Origin: Tanytarsus gracilentus
Lineage: Eukaryota; Arthropoda; Insecta; Diptera; Chironomidae
DNA: 64,000 nucleotides
NCBI GenBank assembly: GCA_038502055.1
Contig: JAXRKN010000033.1
Location: 62,001-126,000 of the forward strand
Direction: 5' to 3'
Part shown: piece by piece, positions 31,480-44,113 of the stretch
How positions within the stretch are numbered: the first letter of the stretch is position 1
Layout: each line of letters starts with the position of its first letter
Notes under the pieces: generated by a model
What the model was told of the DNA's origin: nothing
Seen by the model: only the letters and a program-made list of their open reading frames with translations
The model's database searches: none
Translations under genes and position numbers: made by a program

Positions 31480-34400
31480 ATGCCGCACATTATTCTTCCT
31501 CTCCTTTTGCTCGCGCTAATTGTTTGTGGCATCGAAAGTTCAAGATTCGGTGAGACATGAAGATTATCCATGTCAAATCAGATTTATATTTATATCTTCT
31601 CATTATTCATTGCTAGGTGTCGTGCCTCCTAATGTGTATACGCGCTTAAACAATACATTTGAAGTCAGTTGTTATGTGCACGGTATCGATGGTGTTTTGA
31701 ATTTTTATGACGGAGATACGCTTGTTGACGATAGCCTAATTAAGGTTTGATGAAAAATTCTAATCCTCTAAATTAAAATCATAAGATAATTATCTTCCTC
31801 GCAGAGAACCAATCACACCTTTATTACGTATAAAAATTCGTGTACTAAACCAATCAAGAAAAACTTAACATGCAGGCGTGGGGTTAATATTGTTGGAACG
31901 AGCGAAATTTTTATCGATGGCAACATCGAACCTGTTAGCAAGTTTGAATGCGATACCAAGGACTTGAAGCATTTGTCATGCGGCTTTAGGCAGTCAATTA
32001 ATATTATTCCAAATAACTACAATCTTTTTTATTCAATTAACGACAATGAAAAGTCAAGAGTGGATCTTGAACCTGACTTTAAAGGAGGCTACAAAAGTAA
32101 AATTATAAGAATAGATGAGTACGATGGAATTTCTAGCATGAATTTTAATTTTTCACTTGTTGCTAAACGTATGAAAATATCCGAAGAGGAATTTCTAACT
32201 GAAAACTATCACTTTGAACTCCTTGAAGCTTTAATGCCATTGCCAGTAGAAAAAATAGAAGTGAACACAACAAATAATGCTGCCAGTGTCATGTTAACGT
32301 TGCCACGAGACTTCGAAAATGTCACAAATCAGTTAATGTTTAATGTTCGTCTTAAAGCAAGAGATGAAAATGGATCAATGTGGACGGAAAATATTTTGAG
32401 TGACTTGCCAAATGAAGGAAATAAAGTGTTTTTGTCGTTAATGGATCTTAAGTACGCTAACACCTTTTATCAATTTGAAGTTCGAATAAAATCGAAAACT
32501 TCTAATGAGAAATCCGAAAAAGTATGGTCGGAATATCGTGAAAAGGATTTCAAAACAAAACCTACGCAACCCGAAAAGCTCCCACGAATATGCCGAAATT
32601 GCTTCTCACGAATGGATAACGGTAATATTTTCATTTACTGGATGGAAGTTCCAAAGTTTGATCAAAATGGAGAAAACTTTGGGTATGAGCTTAGAATAAA
32701 AAATGAGAATAACTATGAAGTTGAAAAAGTTAGACTTAAGAAGACTTCACATATGATATCGCATTCAATTAATGCATCAAAAGTCGAGATATTTAGTGTC
32801 AATGCATTGGGAATTTCACAACATCATCGAACGGTGCATGTTTCATGTAAAAACAGCAGAAGCATTTTGAGAATCAAGAAAGAGTTGTTCAGAAATTTCG
32901 GATATAAATTATCATGGAGGGTACATGATAGCAGCCTAAAAGACATTGAAAGTTACACAATAGTATGGTGCAAGCAAAAAAACGAGCTTCCCGATCAATG
33001 CATTGGTCCAATTACATATGAAAATGTTTCACATAACCAAACAAAGTTCTATCTCAACACAACACAGGATTCGAATTCACTTCAATTTGGAATTGCAGTG
33101 AATCGAGCAAACAATATTGTGTCAGGACTTGAGTGGGCAAAATGCACGGCATCTAGACCAGATGGTAATTCTTGGAAAAAATTAATTATGATAGCGTTGA
33201 CAAATTTATTTTATACAGAAATAGGAACAATTCCATCAATTTGGGACGATGGAAAAATAAGGGACACATCAATCGAAATTGCATGGGATTTAAATTGCGC
33301 CGATGAAAACATAGTCAAAGGCTACAATATTTCATATTGTGTTATGTCAATAAATTCGAATTTAAAATACTGTGATGAACCTCCAATTCATCGACTCATC
33401 CTATTGGATGATAAAATGAGCATTAACAAACATCGGCTTACATCGTTACGGCCTTACACAAAATATAACATATCCGTTGCCATGATAAGTATAAGTAATC
33501 GAATGGGTCCATTTTCGAAATCAATTATGGTGCAAACGATAGAAGGCAGTAAGTGGAAATTACTCGAAAACGTTTTAATGAACCATAATACGAATTTATT
33601 TTTAATTTAAAGCTCCCACAGCGCCTCGTAATTTGACGGCTGTTGACATAAAGGATACATCAGTCGAACTCATGTGGCAACGTCCAAGTGAAATTAATGG
33701 ACCATCTTTAACCTATCAATTATGGTGCAATGAAAAGTCTTTTCACATAGATAACAACGAAACAATGAATGAATTTTTCTACTATACTCTAAATAATTTA
33801 GAGCCTTTTACAAGCTACTCCATTAGAGTAATTGCACAAACGAGAAATAGCTCGGATCCTAGTGAGGGATTGTTGATAAAAACAAAAGTCGGCTTACCCG
33901 GTCGAATAAGTTTGCCTTCACTTTACGATATGAAAAATGGGAGTTTAAAGTTAGAGTGGATGCCTCCGATTAATTTGGGTGGTCATTTAGACTTTTATCA
34001 GCTTAATGTTTCAATTCATCGAGACAACAACGTTTTCCAAAATTATTCGCTCTATCAGATTAGTGGTAGAAGAACTTCGTGTTTAGTAAATTTCGGAGAG
34101 GGTGACAACCACGAGGTATTCTTTTATATTCGTGCCGTCAATATTAATTCAGAGAAACGGACAAGATTAAAGTTCATTGCAAGTCAATCAATTTATTGTT
34201 TAAATTCCCGTCAAACAAATTTAGATGATGAGTTCTATTACTATGGTGAATGGTCACCGCCAATAGTTCATCTATCATTCTATACAGATCTTTTAAATTC
34301 ATTTTCATCCTCTTCACTGGCGATTTTGGTTACATTTTGCTTTGCACTATCTTTACTCTCATTTTTCTCTTGTTGCACTTGGAAGTTCTATCGAAAGGTT

Positions 34401-34985
34401 CAAAAAATGAGAGATATTAAAGCGATATATCCAGAGGGGCTGGATCCCAACGAACCGTCGTTATTGAATCTTCAAGAAACAAGAGAAAAGTGCATTAAAG
34501 ATTTCGATTTACTAAACAGTCACATGCTGACGGACATTGTGAAAGAAGATGTTGACGTTGAAATAAAAGAGAAGGATCGGGATGAGCGAAAAGATAATGT
34601 TTCCTTTGAACCTCTCATAAAAACAAGTCAATCAAGCGATGAAGTTTTTTGTAATTCCTTTTTAATTATTAACAATAAGCCCATTTCACTTCCATCTCCG
34701 CTTCAAGGTCAACTTTTATGGCCCGCAAATTCAATCGATAAAAACTACACTAAAATGCATAAGCCAAGAATGGCAAATAAAAATGATAATACAACCCCTA
34801 CCGAGGGCTATCTCGATATGTCGGGCAAGTCACCAATTCGTAGTTCACCAGCTTACACTTCAATTGAAGTAAAGAATTTGTTGGAGAATTCTAGAGAAAA
34901 TAATGGTTACATTGACAGAAAATCAATTCAAAATACAACTTTTCCAATGAACGTAAATGGATATATTGCATTTAAGAAGACATAG
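31480..34985 (+). CDS. Domeless-like cytokine receptor, paralogue 1
   Basis: Predicted type I membrane receptor of the JAK/STAT pathway (Domeless/gp130 type). Exons 31480-31549, 31617-31744, 31805-33548 and 33613-34985 give 1,104 residues; a likely extra 54-bp intron (33165-33218) would make 1,086. Residues 1-20 are a signal peptide (MPHIILPLLLLALIVCG). The extracellular part has a cytokine-binding module ending in a degenerate WSEYR (307-311) where WSXWS is expected, then several fibronectin-III-like repeats (for example APRNLTAVDIKDTSVELMWQ). A TM segment lies at about 882-904, followed by the juxtamembrane FYRKVQKMRD and YPEGL shared with paralogue 2. The ~200-residue tail has repeated G-Y-[IL] sites. 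Fast-evolving and AT-rich; it may be the counterpart of Drosophila eye transformer/latran, but unlike that short receptor it keeps a long tail. Confidence 0.87.
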
Positions 34986-36147
34986 AAGGATGAATATTTT
35001 ATTAATCTACCTTGATGTGTTACTAAATTTTTAGAAATATGTGTGTTTTATTGAGGATCTCAAAAATTAAGTTCGATTCTCTACGAAAAAATGGGAATGT
35101 AGGACGATCTTATAGAAATGTGCTTTTAATACCAAAAATATTTGCTTTACAAAATTTGATTAATGTAAACAAAATATTGTCGAGTATGTTTCTAAACATT
35201 TTGAATATTTGCTAAAGTTTGAGCTTTTAAATTTTTCACAAAAAATAGCGGAAGATTTTTGCGCATTTCTGACAATAAAATTTAAAATTCAAAACTGTCC
35301 GTGGTATTCGTCGAATGATCCCTTTTGACATTCAAAAAAAATTTGAAAAATTTTCAAAACAAATTGGAGACTAAAATATTTTACAAATTATCGATGCCTT
35401 AACTTTTATTGGATATAAAAAAAAATTTTAATTGGCAAAATTTACAATTGTATTCAGCTTTTCGGAAATTTATCGATATCAATGTCATTGTGGCATTAAA
35501 ACATAATTCGTATAGATAAAATTGCTAGGCATAAAAAATTCTTGAATCCTCGTGAGTGATGTCACGAATGCTTTTTTAACTTTAAATTTTTTTAAATCTA
35601 GTCAATTAAGAAAAATAATCAATTAAATTACAACGATGGTTTTAATATTAAAATATATAAATTTAAAATATACAGGTAATTGTAATAGTGAAGGTACTTT
35701 AAAAATATCATTAAGTTCCAACGAAAACTAAAGTATTTAATTTACTTTAAAAACTCTAAAGTCACATCGGAATCAATTTTGATTCTAAAATTTCTATTTA
35801 AGAATTGTGAAATCACAAACACTTTTTGTTATGATTAACGCATGTAGTTTTAAGTTAATTAAAAAGTAAGAAAAAAAAATTGTCAAAAAATATATTTTTA
35901 TATGAAGCTTTTCCATTTATGCGATGTGTTGTTTTTAAAACTTGAAAATATAAACGGAACCACTCAAAGTGGGTTAAATAAATTCATCAATGTTGAAAAA
36001 TGAAAAGTTTTCTGCATTCAATTTTAAATTTTGAAGCTAAGCGATACAAAATAATCCTTTCAAAAGCATTTTAAACTGATTCACTAATTTTTTATTGATA
36101 TCTTCCCCTCTAGAATATCTTCATTATTTATTCATCGAAGCGGAAAG
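34986..36147. other. Interval between the two receptor genes
   Basis: Contains the paralogue 1 3'UTR with AATAAA at 35274-35279. A pyrimidine tract ending TCTTCCCCTCTAG at 36113 looks like a 3' splice site 34 bases before the paralogue 2 start, so paralogue 2 also has a spliced 5'UTR. I see no Inr/DPE or TATA promoter within the interval. Confidence 0.5.
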
Positions 36148-39100
36148 ATGAGCCAGTTTTTATTTGCCTATCTACTCTTAAGCTGTTGCATACATTTATC
36201 GCAATGTCGCATCTCAGGATGGGTTGAGCCGCCAATCGTTTTCGTGGAGCGGGGAGAGAAAGTGACTTTCGTTTGTAGCGTCAATGGATTTAGTGAGTCG
36301 TCGAATCCAAGCGCTCTCCTCTCATTTTACAACCAAACCAGTAGACAGACAATTGACTCAAGCTATGTGCGTGTTCTCAATAAAACCGCGGTCATATTGA
36401 CACTACCGAAAGTGCCTGAACAGAAAACGACGATCGTCTGTCAATATGACGGAGTACAAGGAGTCACAAATGCAGAATTATACGTTGGACGTAAACCCGA
36501 AAAAATTCCTCGACTCGATTGCTTTTCATACCATTGGATTTCTCTAAACTGTACCTTTATTATGCCCGAGAATCACGTGCCCGTGCAGTACGAACTCCGA
36601 TATTCTCAAGGTGAAAGAAAGAATTTATACGAAAACCGTCAAGTTTATGACTGCGAATCTATCACAAAAATTGAAAATACCTTCATGTGTCGCTTTTCTG
36701 ACTCAAAATATCGCCGTTCAGCTCCTATTTTTACATTCAATCTCACGGCAAAAAATTTATTGGGCGAAATAACCGAGTTTTACGAGTTCGATAACTTCGC
36801 ACATATTATCGTTGATGTTCCATCTGAGTGGAAACATGACGAGCCGAGTGATAAAAGCGTTTCAGTTAAATGGGAATTGCCGAAAGGAAAACTACGAGCA
36901 CTCGATAATAAGCCGTTTGATTTTGAGATATCTGTCGAGTGTCATTGCTATCGAGGCGACAATAAATCGAGGATTATTCCGCTACGAAGTGTGTCCGCAG
37001 ATGCGAATAAGAGTTTTTCTCACACAATTGAGCTTGAGTATGCGTACACCTGGTATGATATTAAAATTCGCTCGAAAATTTCGATGGCTGAAAACATTGA
37101 GAAAATGTGGAGTCCTTGGAGTAATGCATTGCAAGTCAAATCAAAGCCAAGATTACCGGATTTTCCGCCGGAAATTAATCAAGGTGCATTTAACATTCTT
37201 CCCAACGACGATGTTTACGTTTACTGGAAGGATGTCCCACAATGCAGTCATAACGGTGACAATTTTACATATTCGGTCGTCGCATCGGGACAAAATGGAG
37301 GTTCACCGAGCGAGTTAAAGGAAACATACGCAGTTTATCGTAAAAATAAGCCATTGGCAGATCTCGGTGCTTCAATAAAGATCAGAAGTGAAAATTCAGT
37401 TGGATTATCCGGAGATTCAAGTGTGCTCAGCATTCCATCGAAAGCTAAACGCGTTAAAGGTCCGAGAAATCTTCAGAAACGTCTTAAAAATGGTACATAT
37501 GTTCTGACATGGTCACCGCCCGAAGAAGTTTTCGACATTACATCGTACACTGTTTTTTGGTGTACGTCCAAGACCGAAGGAGAAAATAAGTGTAATGACA
37601 AGTCATTTAATTTTCGTGAAATTGAAGCCAATGAAGAGCCCCTTTTCGAGCATAAATCTGACGATACAGTTAACTTTGCCATTTCGGTGAACACGAGAGA
37701 ATCTACTTCGGGCATGACATGGACTACATGTACGACTGGCAATAGCAATGAAATTGGAAAAATTAAATCCATTTGGATTCCTCGGCTCTCATCAACGGAA
37801 ATAGACATCAAGTGGAGATTAGAGTGCACAGATATGGGAATTGTTACTGGTTACGTAATCGAATATTGTCCCGCAAAAGCTTCAAAAACATTCGCATGTC
37901 TAAACGATGAGTTGCCTCAAAATTTTACAATACAAAAAGAGCACACGGAATTTACTCTGACTGGCTTAGCACCATACAAAACGTATGGCATTTATATTAG
38001 AATGTTTTCAAATTCAACTCTCGGACCGCGTAGTGAGCCACTCGTTAACACGACTTTCCCTGCTGGTAAGTTTTTGACTTTTAGTTATTGTGTAAAGTTT
38101 TCAAGCGCAAACTTTTGTTGAATTTTCCCTGAAATTTAAACAATGAGCATTGAGTTAAATTATATTGCTATTGACATGCATCATCAAATAATAAAAGCTT
38201 CCTTTCATACTTTTTTGTGTTTACGACATAAAAGCTTTTTTTTTGCGAAAACAAACATATTTTGATATGATTCAGAGCACATATTTACTTCCGTGAGCGT
38301 TAACTACAGAGTCGAGTAGTGAGTTGTTTGTTATCAAGGCAACAGGTGACCATAGAAAATAGGATACATTTTAAACTGCTTTTTAGAGCTTTAAAACATT
38401 TTTGGCTGTCATTAGGAATCAGAAAAAATTTTAAAAAGCATTATATTATATTTTTTCTAAAAGTTACTCGAAAAAAATTATTAATATAAAGAAGAAAATA
38501 ACTTGATTATGATATATGTAAAAGTTAACGATTTGACAATCATAATTTATAATTTATCTCAATTTATTTGTTTACAAAATAGAAAAAATCCATTAAAATT
38601 TAAAAATATCTCAAAATATTAATAAAGCTTCACCCGTGTTAGCATAGCAAATTTTCGCCTGACATGAAAATTATATATTCACTCGTTCATGAAAAAAACA
38701 AGTCCTGACTTTATTTTCGCTTTTCTTATTTGCGCAATCAGGCATCAATTAAATTTTATGTGTGTCGGTGTGTGTTAAAAAAAATTTAAAAGTTGTCAAG
38801 AAAACGCATTTAATTTTTGCTTGCATAAAAATTTAAATTTTGAACGTTTGACAAAAAAAATTCTATAAACCTCGATGGGATGAGCTACAACCATTTTAAG
38901 TACAACCTTTTTGTGTATTTCCGCATCACAAAAACGAAAGGTTCTTTTTATTTTCAACTGAATTGCATTGACAGAGGTGAACATTGTAAATTAATTACTA
39001 TTATTCATTTACAGCTCCATCGCCCGTCCGCGAGTTACTGCCCCGAAAGATTGAAAATACATCGGTTGACTTGATTTGGGATCCACCCGAACACTTCAAT

Positions 39101-40866
39101 GGCGTGCTGGTTTACTATGAAATCTCAATTAACAAGGATGTAGTTAAGGTCGAAGCGCAAGGATCAAATTTCTCGGAAAAGTTCAGATATCAATGGAAAG
39201 GATTAATTCCGTTCAAGTTTTATAACGTTGCCGTTCGCGCTTGCACTCATCTCTGCTCGAATTGGACAAAATCGAGTTTCTCAACCGAAATGGGATCGCC
39301 AGGACCAATTAAAGGACAACCGGTCGTCGATACTCGACCACAATCTGTTCTCTTTCCGCAAAGCAATGTCACAAGCGTACTGCTGTGGGAAGAGCCCTCA
39401 TATAAAGGAGGTTATATGGATTTCTATGAATTAAAGATTGACTTCATTCCCAAGGACGGTCGCAGTAAACCCTCATCGTCGATTTATAGATTCAAGTCGA
39501 GAGAGTGTATACTAGATAAAATGTGCAGTAATAATGAGAGCGGAAGTTATACATTTAATATCCGTGGGGTGAACTTCTTCCTCTCACCACATCGCACCGA
39601 AGATGCAACAAAGATTGAAGTCCATAAACTCATTCAAGGCTCCGATGAGCACTCTATTTATTGCGATCGAGATGACCCAGTTTTAATTCAATCTCTGGAA
39701 GACATTAAGAAATATGATAACCACAGTCAATTCTTCTATGGACCATGGTCACCGCAAAATGGCCACACATGCAGCTATGGAAATAATGATTCTCAAAATA
39801 TTCTCCTCATTATGTTCCTCACAATTGTTTCGTTTGTGATTGTCGCAATGTTTATCTTTCTCTATCGTAAGATTCGAGAAATCAAAGATATTATTGTTGA
39901 ATTTCCGCCGGGACTTGAGAAACTGTCTGATGGTGATAAGGGAAAGAAGTTCAAGGGAAATCCTCTCGAAAAGCCGGATTTGTTGCATAATATTGATAAT
40001 ACTTCGATACTTAATGAAGATGAGCACAAAAGACTTTTGAGAAGTTCACTCAATGGAAGCTTAAATGGAGGCGATTGCAGTAGTATGCAGAGTGAAAATA
40101 CGAGAAGTGAAGGTGAACAAAACGACATGGGAGATGAGATTGAGTACAATGATTTCGGATCGAAGCACTATGAGTTGAGTGACAATGATAATATCGATGG
40201 ACGACTACAGGTATAATTAGAATTTTAATTTATTCAAATTTATTTTAAATTTAATTTCCACACAGAGTTTTCTCCTTAACCCAGCGACGGGAGAAGAAGT
40301 AAAGCCTATACTCGTTCCACATGAACCATTGCCCACATCTACGCCGAGAGAGAGCCCGAAACCACATATTATTATGAATCCCTCTGACAACACAGTGGCG
40401 AGCACAACTAGTGGTTATATCACAGCACCGTCACCCCAAAATATTCAAGTGAATGGAAATGGCTATTTAACTTCTGCTATGTTCACTGTAAGACACATAT
40501 TTCTAGTGATTAAAAGTTGAAAATTAAATTCATGAATTCTCTCTTTCCAGCCAATACAGATGCAAGTGAACAATGGATACACGCAGCTCAACCGCTTTGG
40601 TAAACCAATATTAAACAATGAAAGGATAGCACACGATAAAATGAGCATAAAGACACCTATGGTGGCGACAACCGATCAAAATGGAATATCGGGTGAGTTT
40701 TCGATGAAATTATTTGAAATTCATTTGTGGTTTTTTATTTGATTACATTCATAACCAATCTCCACTTGGATTATTATTTTTTATTTATGTTTATTTTATT
40801 TTAATTTTCCCAAAAGGATATGTGACGCATAAACAACTCGCAGATTTTGGCCATCGAATGCAGTAA
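36148..40866 (+). CDS. Domeless-like cytokine receptor, paralogue 2
   Basis: The likely main Unpaired-type JAK/STAT receptor. Exons 36148-38065, 39015-40210, 40266-40487, 40551-40692 and 40817-40866 give 1,175 residues. A signal peptide (MSQFLFAYLLLSCCIHLSQC) is followed by the cytokine-binding module with paired Cys and a canonical WSPWS at 321-325. Fibronectin-III-like repeats follow, with FYGPWSPQ near the membrane, then TM (about 901-923) and the juxtamembrane LYRKIREIKD and FPPGLEKL that would bind JAK. The tail has repeated tyrosine sites (SGYITAP, NGYLTSA, NGYTQLN, SGYVTHKQ). The phase-1 intron before the APSPVRELL repeat sits at the same place as an intron in paralogue 1, so the pair arose by tandem duplication. 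Small terminal exons encode individual tyrosine motifs. Confidence 0.92.
38066..39014 (+). other. Large intron of receptor paralogue 2
   Basis: 949 bp, GT-AG, phase 1, against 64 bp at the equivalent position in paralogue 1. It contains nothing recognisable beyond AT-rich sequence and short shadow frames. Confidence 0.7.
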
Positions 40867-43542
40867 ATCATCGAGACACAACTCAGCCGGATTTTCCCAT
40901 GAGATGGTTCTTCATGATTGATGTTTTTTTGAGCGTTAATAATTCTACTTAAAATGTGTTGTTTGCTTTCATATATTGATGGAACACGCACGCATAGTTT
41001 TAATAAAAAAATCATTGGTGATTAAGAATTTGCTTCAAAACTTTTTGCATGATCATAAAAAAAAGTTGGAAGCATAAAAGTATAATTAAAAGCTTATGTG
41101 TAATAAAAAATGAAAAGAAATATTTTATAAAACAAACATCAGAAACTATTTTACATTTTGTGGATGAATTGCAATTAAAGCCTTATGTTAAACCCTCGCA
41201 TTTCTTTCTCCTTGCCGATAATTAAAAATATTTTGCTCGTCTTCCATTTTATTTTTAACAAATTCTGATTTGAAAACTATTTAAGCCATAAAATATTTCT
41301 TTTAAAAAAAATTTCAGAAGCTTCATTCTCATAAATATTCACTTGAAAAAAGCAACTCAAACATTTTCTCGCATAAAATTGAGAACTGCATTGAAATTTA
41401 AAAATATTTAAGATTCACTGACTTAATTTGATTCAAAGGCTACGACTGAAATTAAATAAAAAAATCATTTTAATTATACACTCGTCGGATATAATTCAAA
41501 TTCCTTGAAAAATAATAGTTTTGAAGAATAAATTGAATTTTAAATTGATTTTCAACGGAATTGCATTTCCATTTTTTTTAAAATCGATAACAACTCGAAA
41601 TCCCGCAGCATGTAGTTTGACACGATAGCTTTTTTGAAAGCTTTTTACACAGTTGAGAAAGTACAACAACTGTTAAAAAAATTCAATAATTTTTTTATGG
41701 TTAATTTTTCGTAATAATATTGACTTAAAAAATTAATCATTTAAAATTTATGACATTTAGCTTTTAAACCGAAAAATCACTATTAGAGCTTTAAAATGTG
41801 TCAACTACCAGCAAAAATATTCACGCTAATAATAAGCTTATGAACTTTAAGCATCGCAATTAATTCACTATTAGAGCAAAGCTTTATTTCTTGAAAGTTC
41901 TGAGCACATAAGGTAATAAACTTATTACACTTTAATGTGAAGTTTTAATGAAAAAAGTTTTCATTAAAATCTTCAAGAACTTATCATGGCAAAGCAACTT
42001 TAAAGGTTTCACGAATTATTTCTAGGGAACGATAAAAAAATTCAACACCGATCTAAAAAATTTTAAATTTCATCACAACCTACTTTTGAGCTTTTATACT
42101 TGTGAAGTTTCTGCTAAATATTTCATTGAATTTTCAATTAAATTTTGACATTGATCCGAGTTTGTGACACTTTTATTAAAATTTGAAACTAAGCTAAGAA
42201 AGAAAAAAATAATTTAAAATCTTGTATTTTACTATCCAACATCCAAGTTACAGGAATGAATAAAAAAATTTCGCCTTATCATTTTATGAAGAATTCTTCG
42301 TTGTGAAAATGACAGTGCTTTAAAAGAATTGAATATAATAAAAAGTATATATTTGATGTGAAGAGAAAAATGAGAGATGTAGTGTGTACTTAATGTTTAA
42401 AAACATGTAAATTGAATCTCATCTGTACCTTTAATAAAAAAAAACACACACATGCATTTAAAGATGTTTGAAATATTAATCTTTGTAAGTGGAATTTTTC
42501 GAGAAATATTTAAATGTTGAACATGAAATTTTACGATTTGTGAGAGAAAATTTTGCTAATAAATGGTCCAAGTTGGACGTGACGTTATTAAAGTAATTAA
42601 AAAAAGAGGCAAATTGTTTCTTCGTGGTATGAAATCTCCGTCTTAATTGCTTAATGCATTTTAAATTGGATCTTTGATGTTAATTAAGAAAGTCAATTAA
42701 ATGGAAAAATAAATTAAATTTATAAAAATGTGTAGCTAAAAATTGAATTTTATGAGAAAAAAAGATATTTAAACTAATTCGAATATTTCAGCGAAAAAAG
42801 CTTGCTTTTGATATTAAGAATTTATATTGAATTAATTAATGACAAAAAACATAAAGAAATGCCGCCCCTGATTTAAGAAAATTTTTGTGCTTTAGCAAAA
42901 GCATTTTTTTGAGAAAATTCTGAAATTTTTTTAACGTAGATTTTTTCTATTTTGTGGTTTGAGTTTTTTTTATTAACTTTGTGACATGATTTTTTCCCTC
43001 CATGACAGATTTGATGCTTCTTTTTTTCAGTTGAATCAATTAAACTTATAATTAACTAATTAAATTAAAAACTCCACAAATGGAAAAAGGTTTAAAAAAT
43101 TTATTTGCTTGTCTCTCCATTTTCCGTGTTCAAAATTAATTTCTGACAAATTATTTCTCGAAAAGAATTAAATTTTTAATTAACAAATAAAATGAATTAA
43201 CGGAAATAATTACGTCCTTTGAAAATGAATGTGCAAAACTTTTTATAATGTAATAAAAAGTTTATTGACTGTAAAAATGTCGAGAAAAGGAAAATCGATA
43301 AATTTCTTAGTTGAGTGAAGTTTAAATTTTATCATAAGAGCAGCCTCAACGTTGCTACTCGACGAGCTTAATTATTTTTTTGTTACCGATCGTGTGGTCG
43401 GAGCCACTTAAAAGTTAGAAACCCTTAACTCAACTATCAAATTTTTTCAATTTCAATTTCTGGTTTTAACTTAGCTTAAAGCTGGAGTTCTTCGGACTAA
43501 AAGTAGCATGATTTTAACAAAAATTGACATAACTTGCTCTCG
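40867..43542. other. Non-coding, AT-rich; receptor 3' end
   Basis: An AATAAA at 41002-41007 probably ends the paralogue 2 transcript. The remainder is AT-rich with no open frame, RNA gene or repeat I can support. Confidence 0.5.
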
Positions 43543-43621
43543 GGCTCTCATGCGATGTCGCTAACGCTAAAAAAAATTACATGACGTCGTTAGCGACATT
43601 CTCTCAGTTGGTATGAGAGCC
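43543..43621. repeat. 79-bp two-part perfect hairpin
   Basis: The outer stem GGCTCTCAT (43543-43551) pairs with ATGAGAGCC (43613-43621). The inner stem ATGTCGCTAACG (43555-43566) pairs perfectly with CGTTAGCGACAT (43588-43599) around a 21-nt A-rich loop. It is much richer in G/C than the flanks. It could be a structured RNA, a regulatory palindrome or the core of a decayed miniature element; no flanking duplication was found. Confidence 0.65.
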
Positions 43622-44096
43622 ATTGAAAATTTAAACTTGCAGCAAAACTTTTATCGCTCGTTCTTGTTAATATGAGAGAAATTTCTCCTCCTGTTCATTG
43701 TGCCTCCTTTTGTTAATAATGAAGCATTTTCTTTATTGCTTTAACTTCTGAAAGCGAATTTATAAAAAAAAACTTTAATTATTTTTTGTAATTAAAAAAG
43801 ACTTTGAATAAATTAAAAATTGTATTTTGTAAATAATTTTTCCTGTTTTTATTTTCTCCGTTTTCAGACAAACTTTCATCAACTTCAACAAGCTTCTTGT
43901 TATTTTTAAAATAGTTTCCTCAACATGAGACTCTTCAAAAAATATCAGATATATTTTAATGGAAATTTGTTATACTTTGTGGGATTTTAACAGAACCTCA
44001 ATAAAGACTTTCCATAAAGTTTTTCATTGCAAACTCAAAAGATTTTTAATAGTAAACTCAAATACAAGGATTTAATTTGCAGCATGTCACCTTTTT
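43622..44096. other. Non-coding interval before CD2BP2
   Basis: AT-rich, without recognisable features. Confidence 0.5.
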
Positions 44097-44102
44097 TTTA
44101 TT
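44097..44102 (-). terminator. Poly(A) signal of CD2BP2
   Basis: AATAAA on the minus strand only 11 bp past the stop codon, implying an extremely short 3'UTR. Confidence 0.65.
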
Positions 44103-44113
44103 GAAACAAATAA

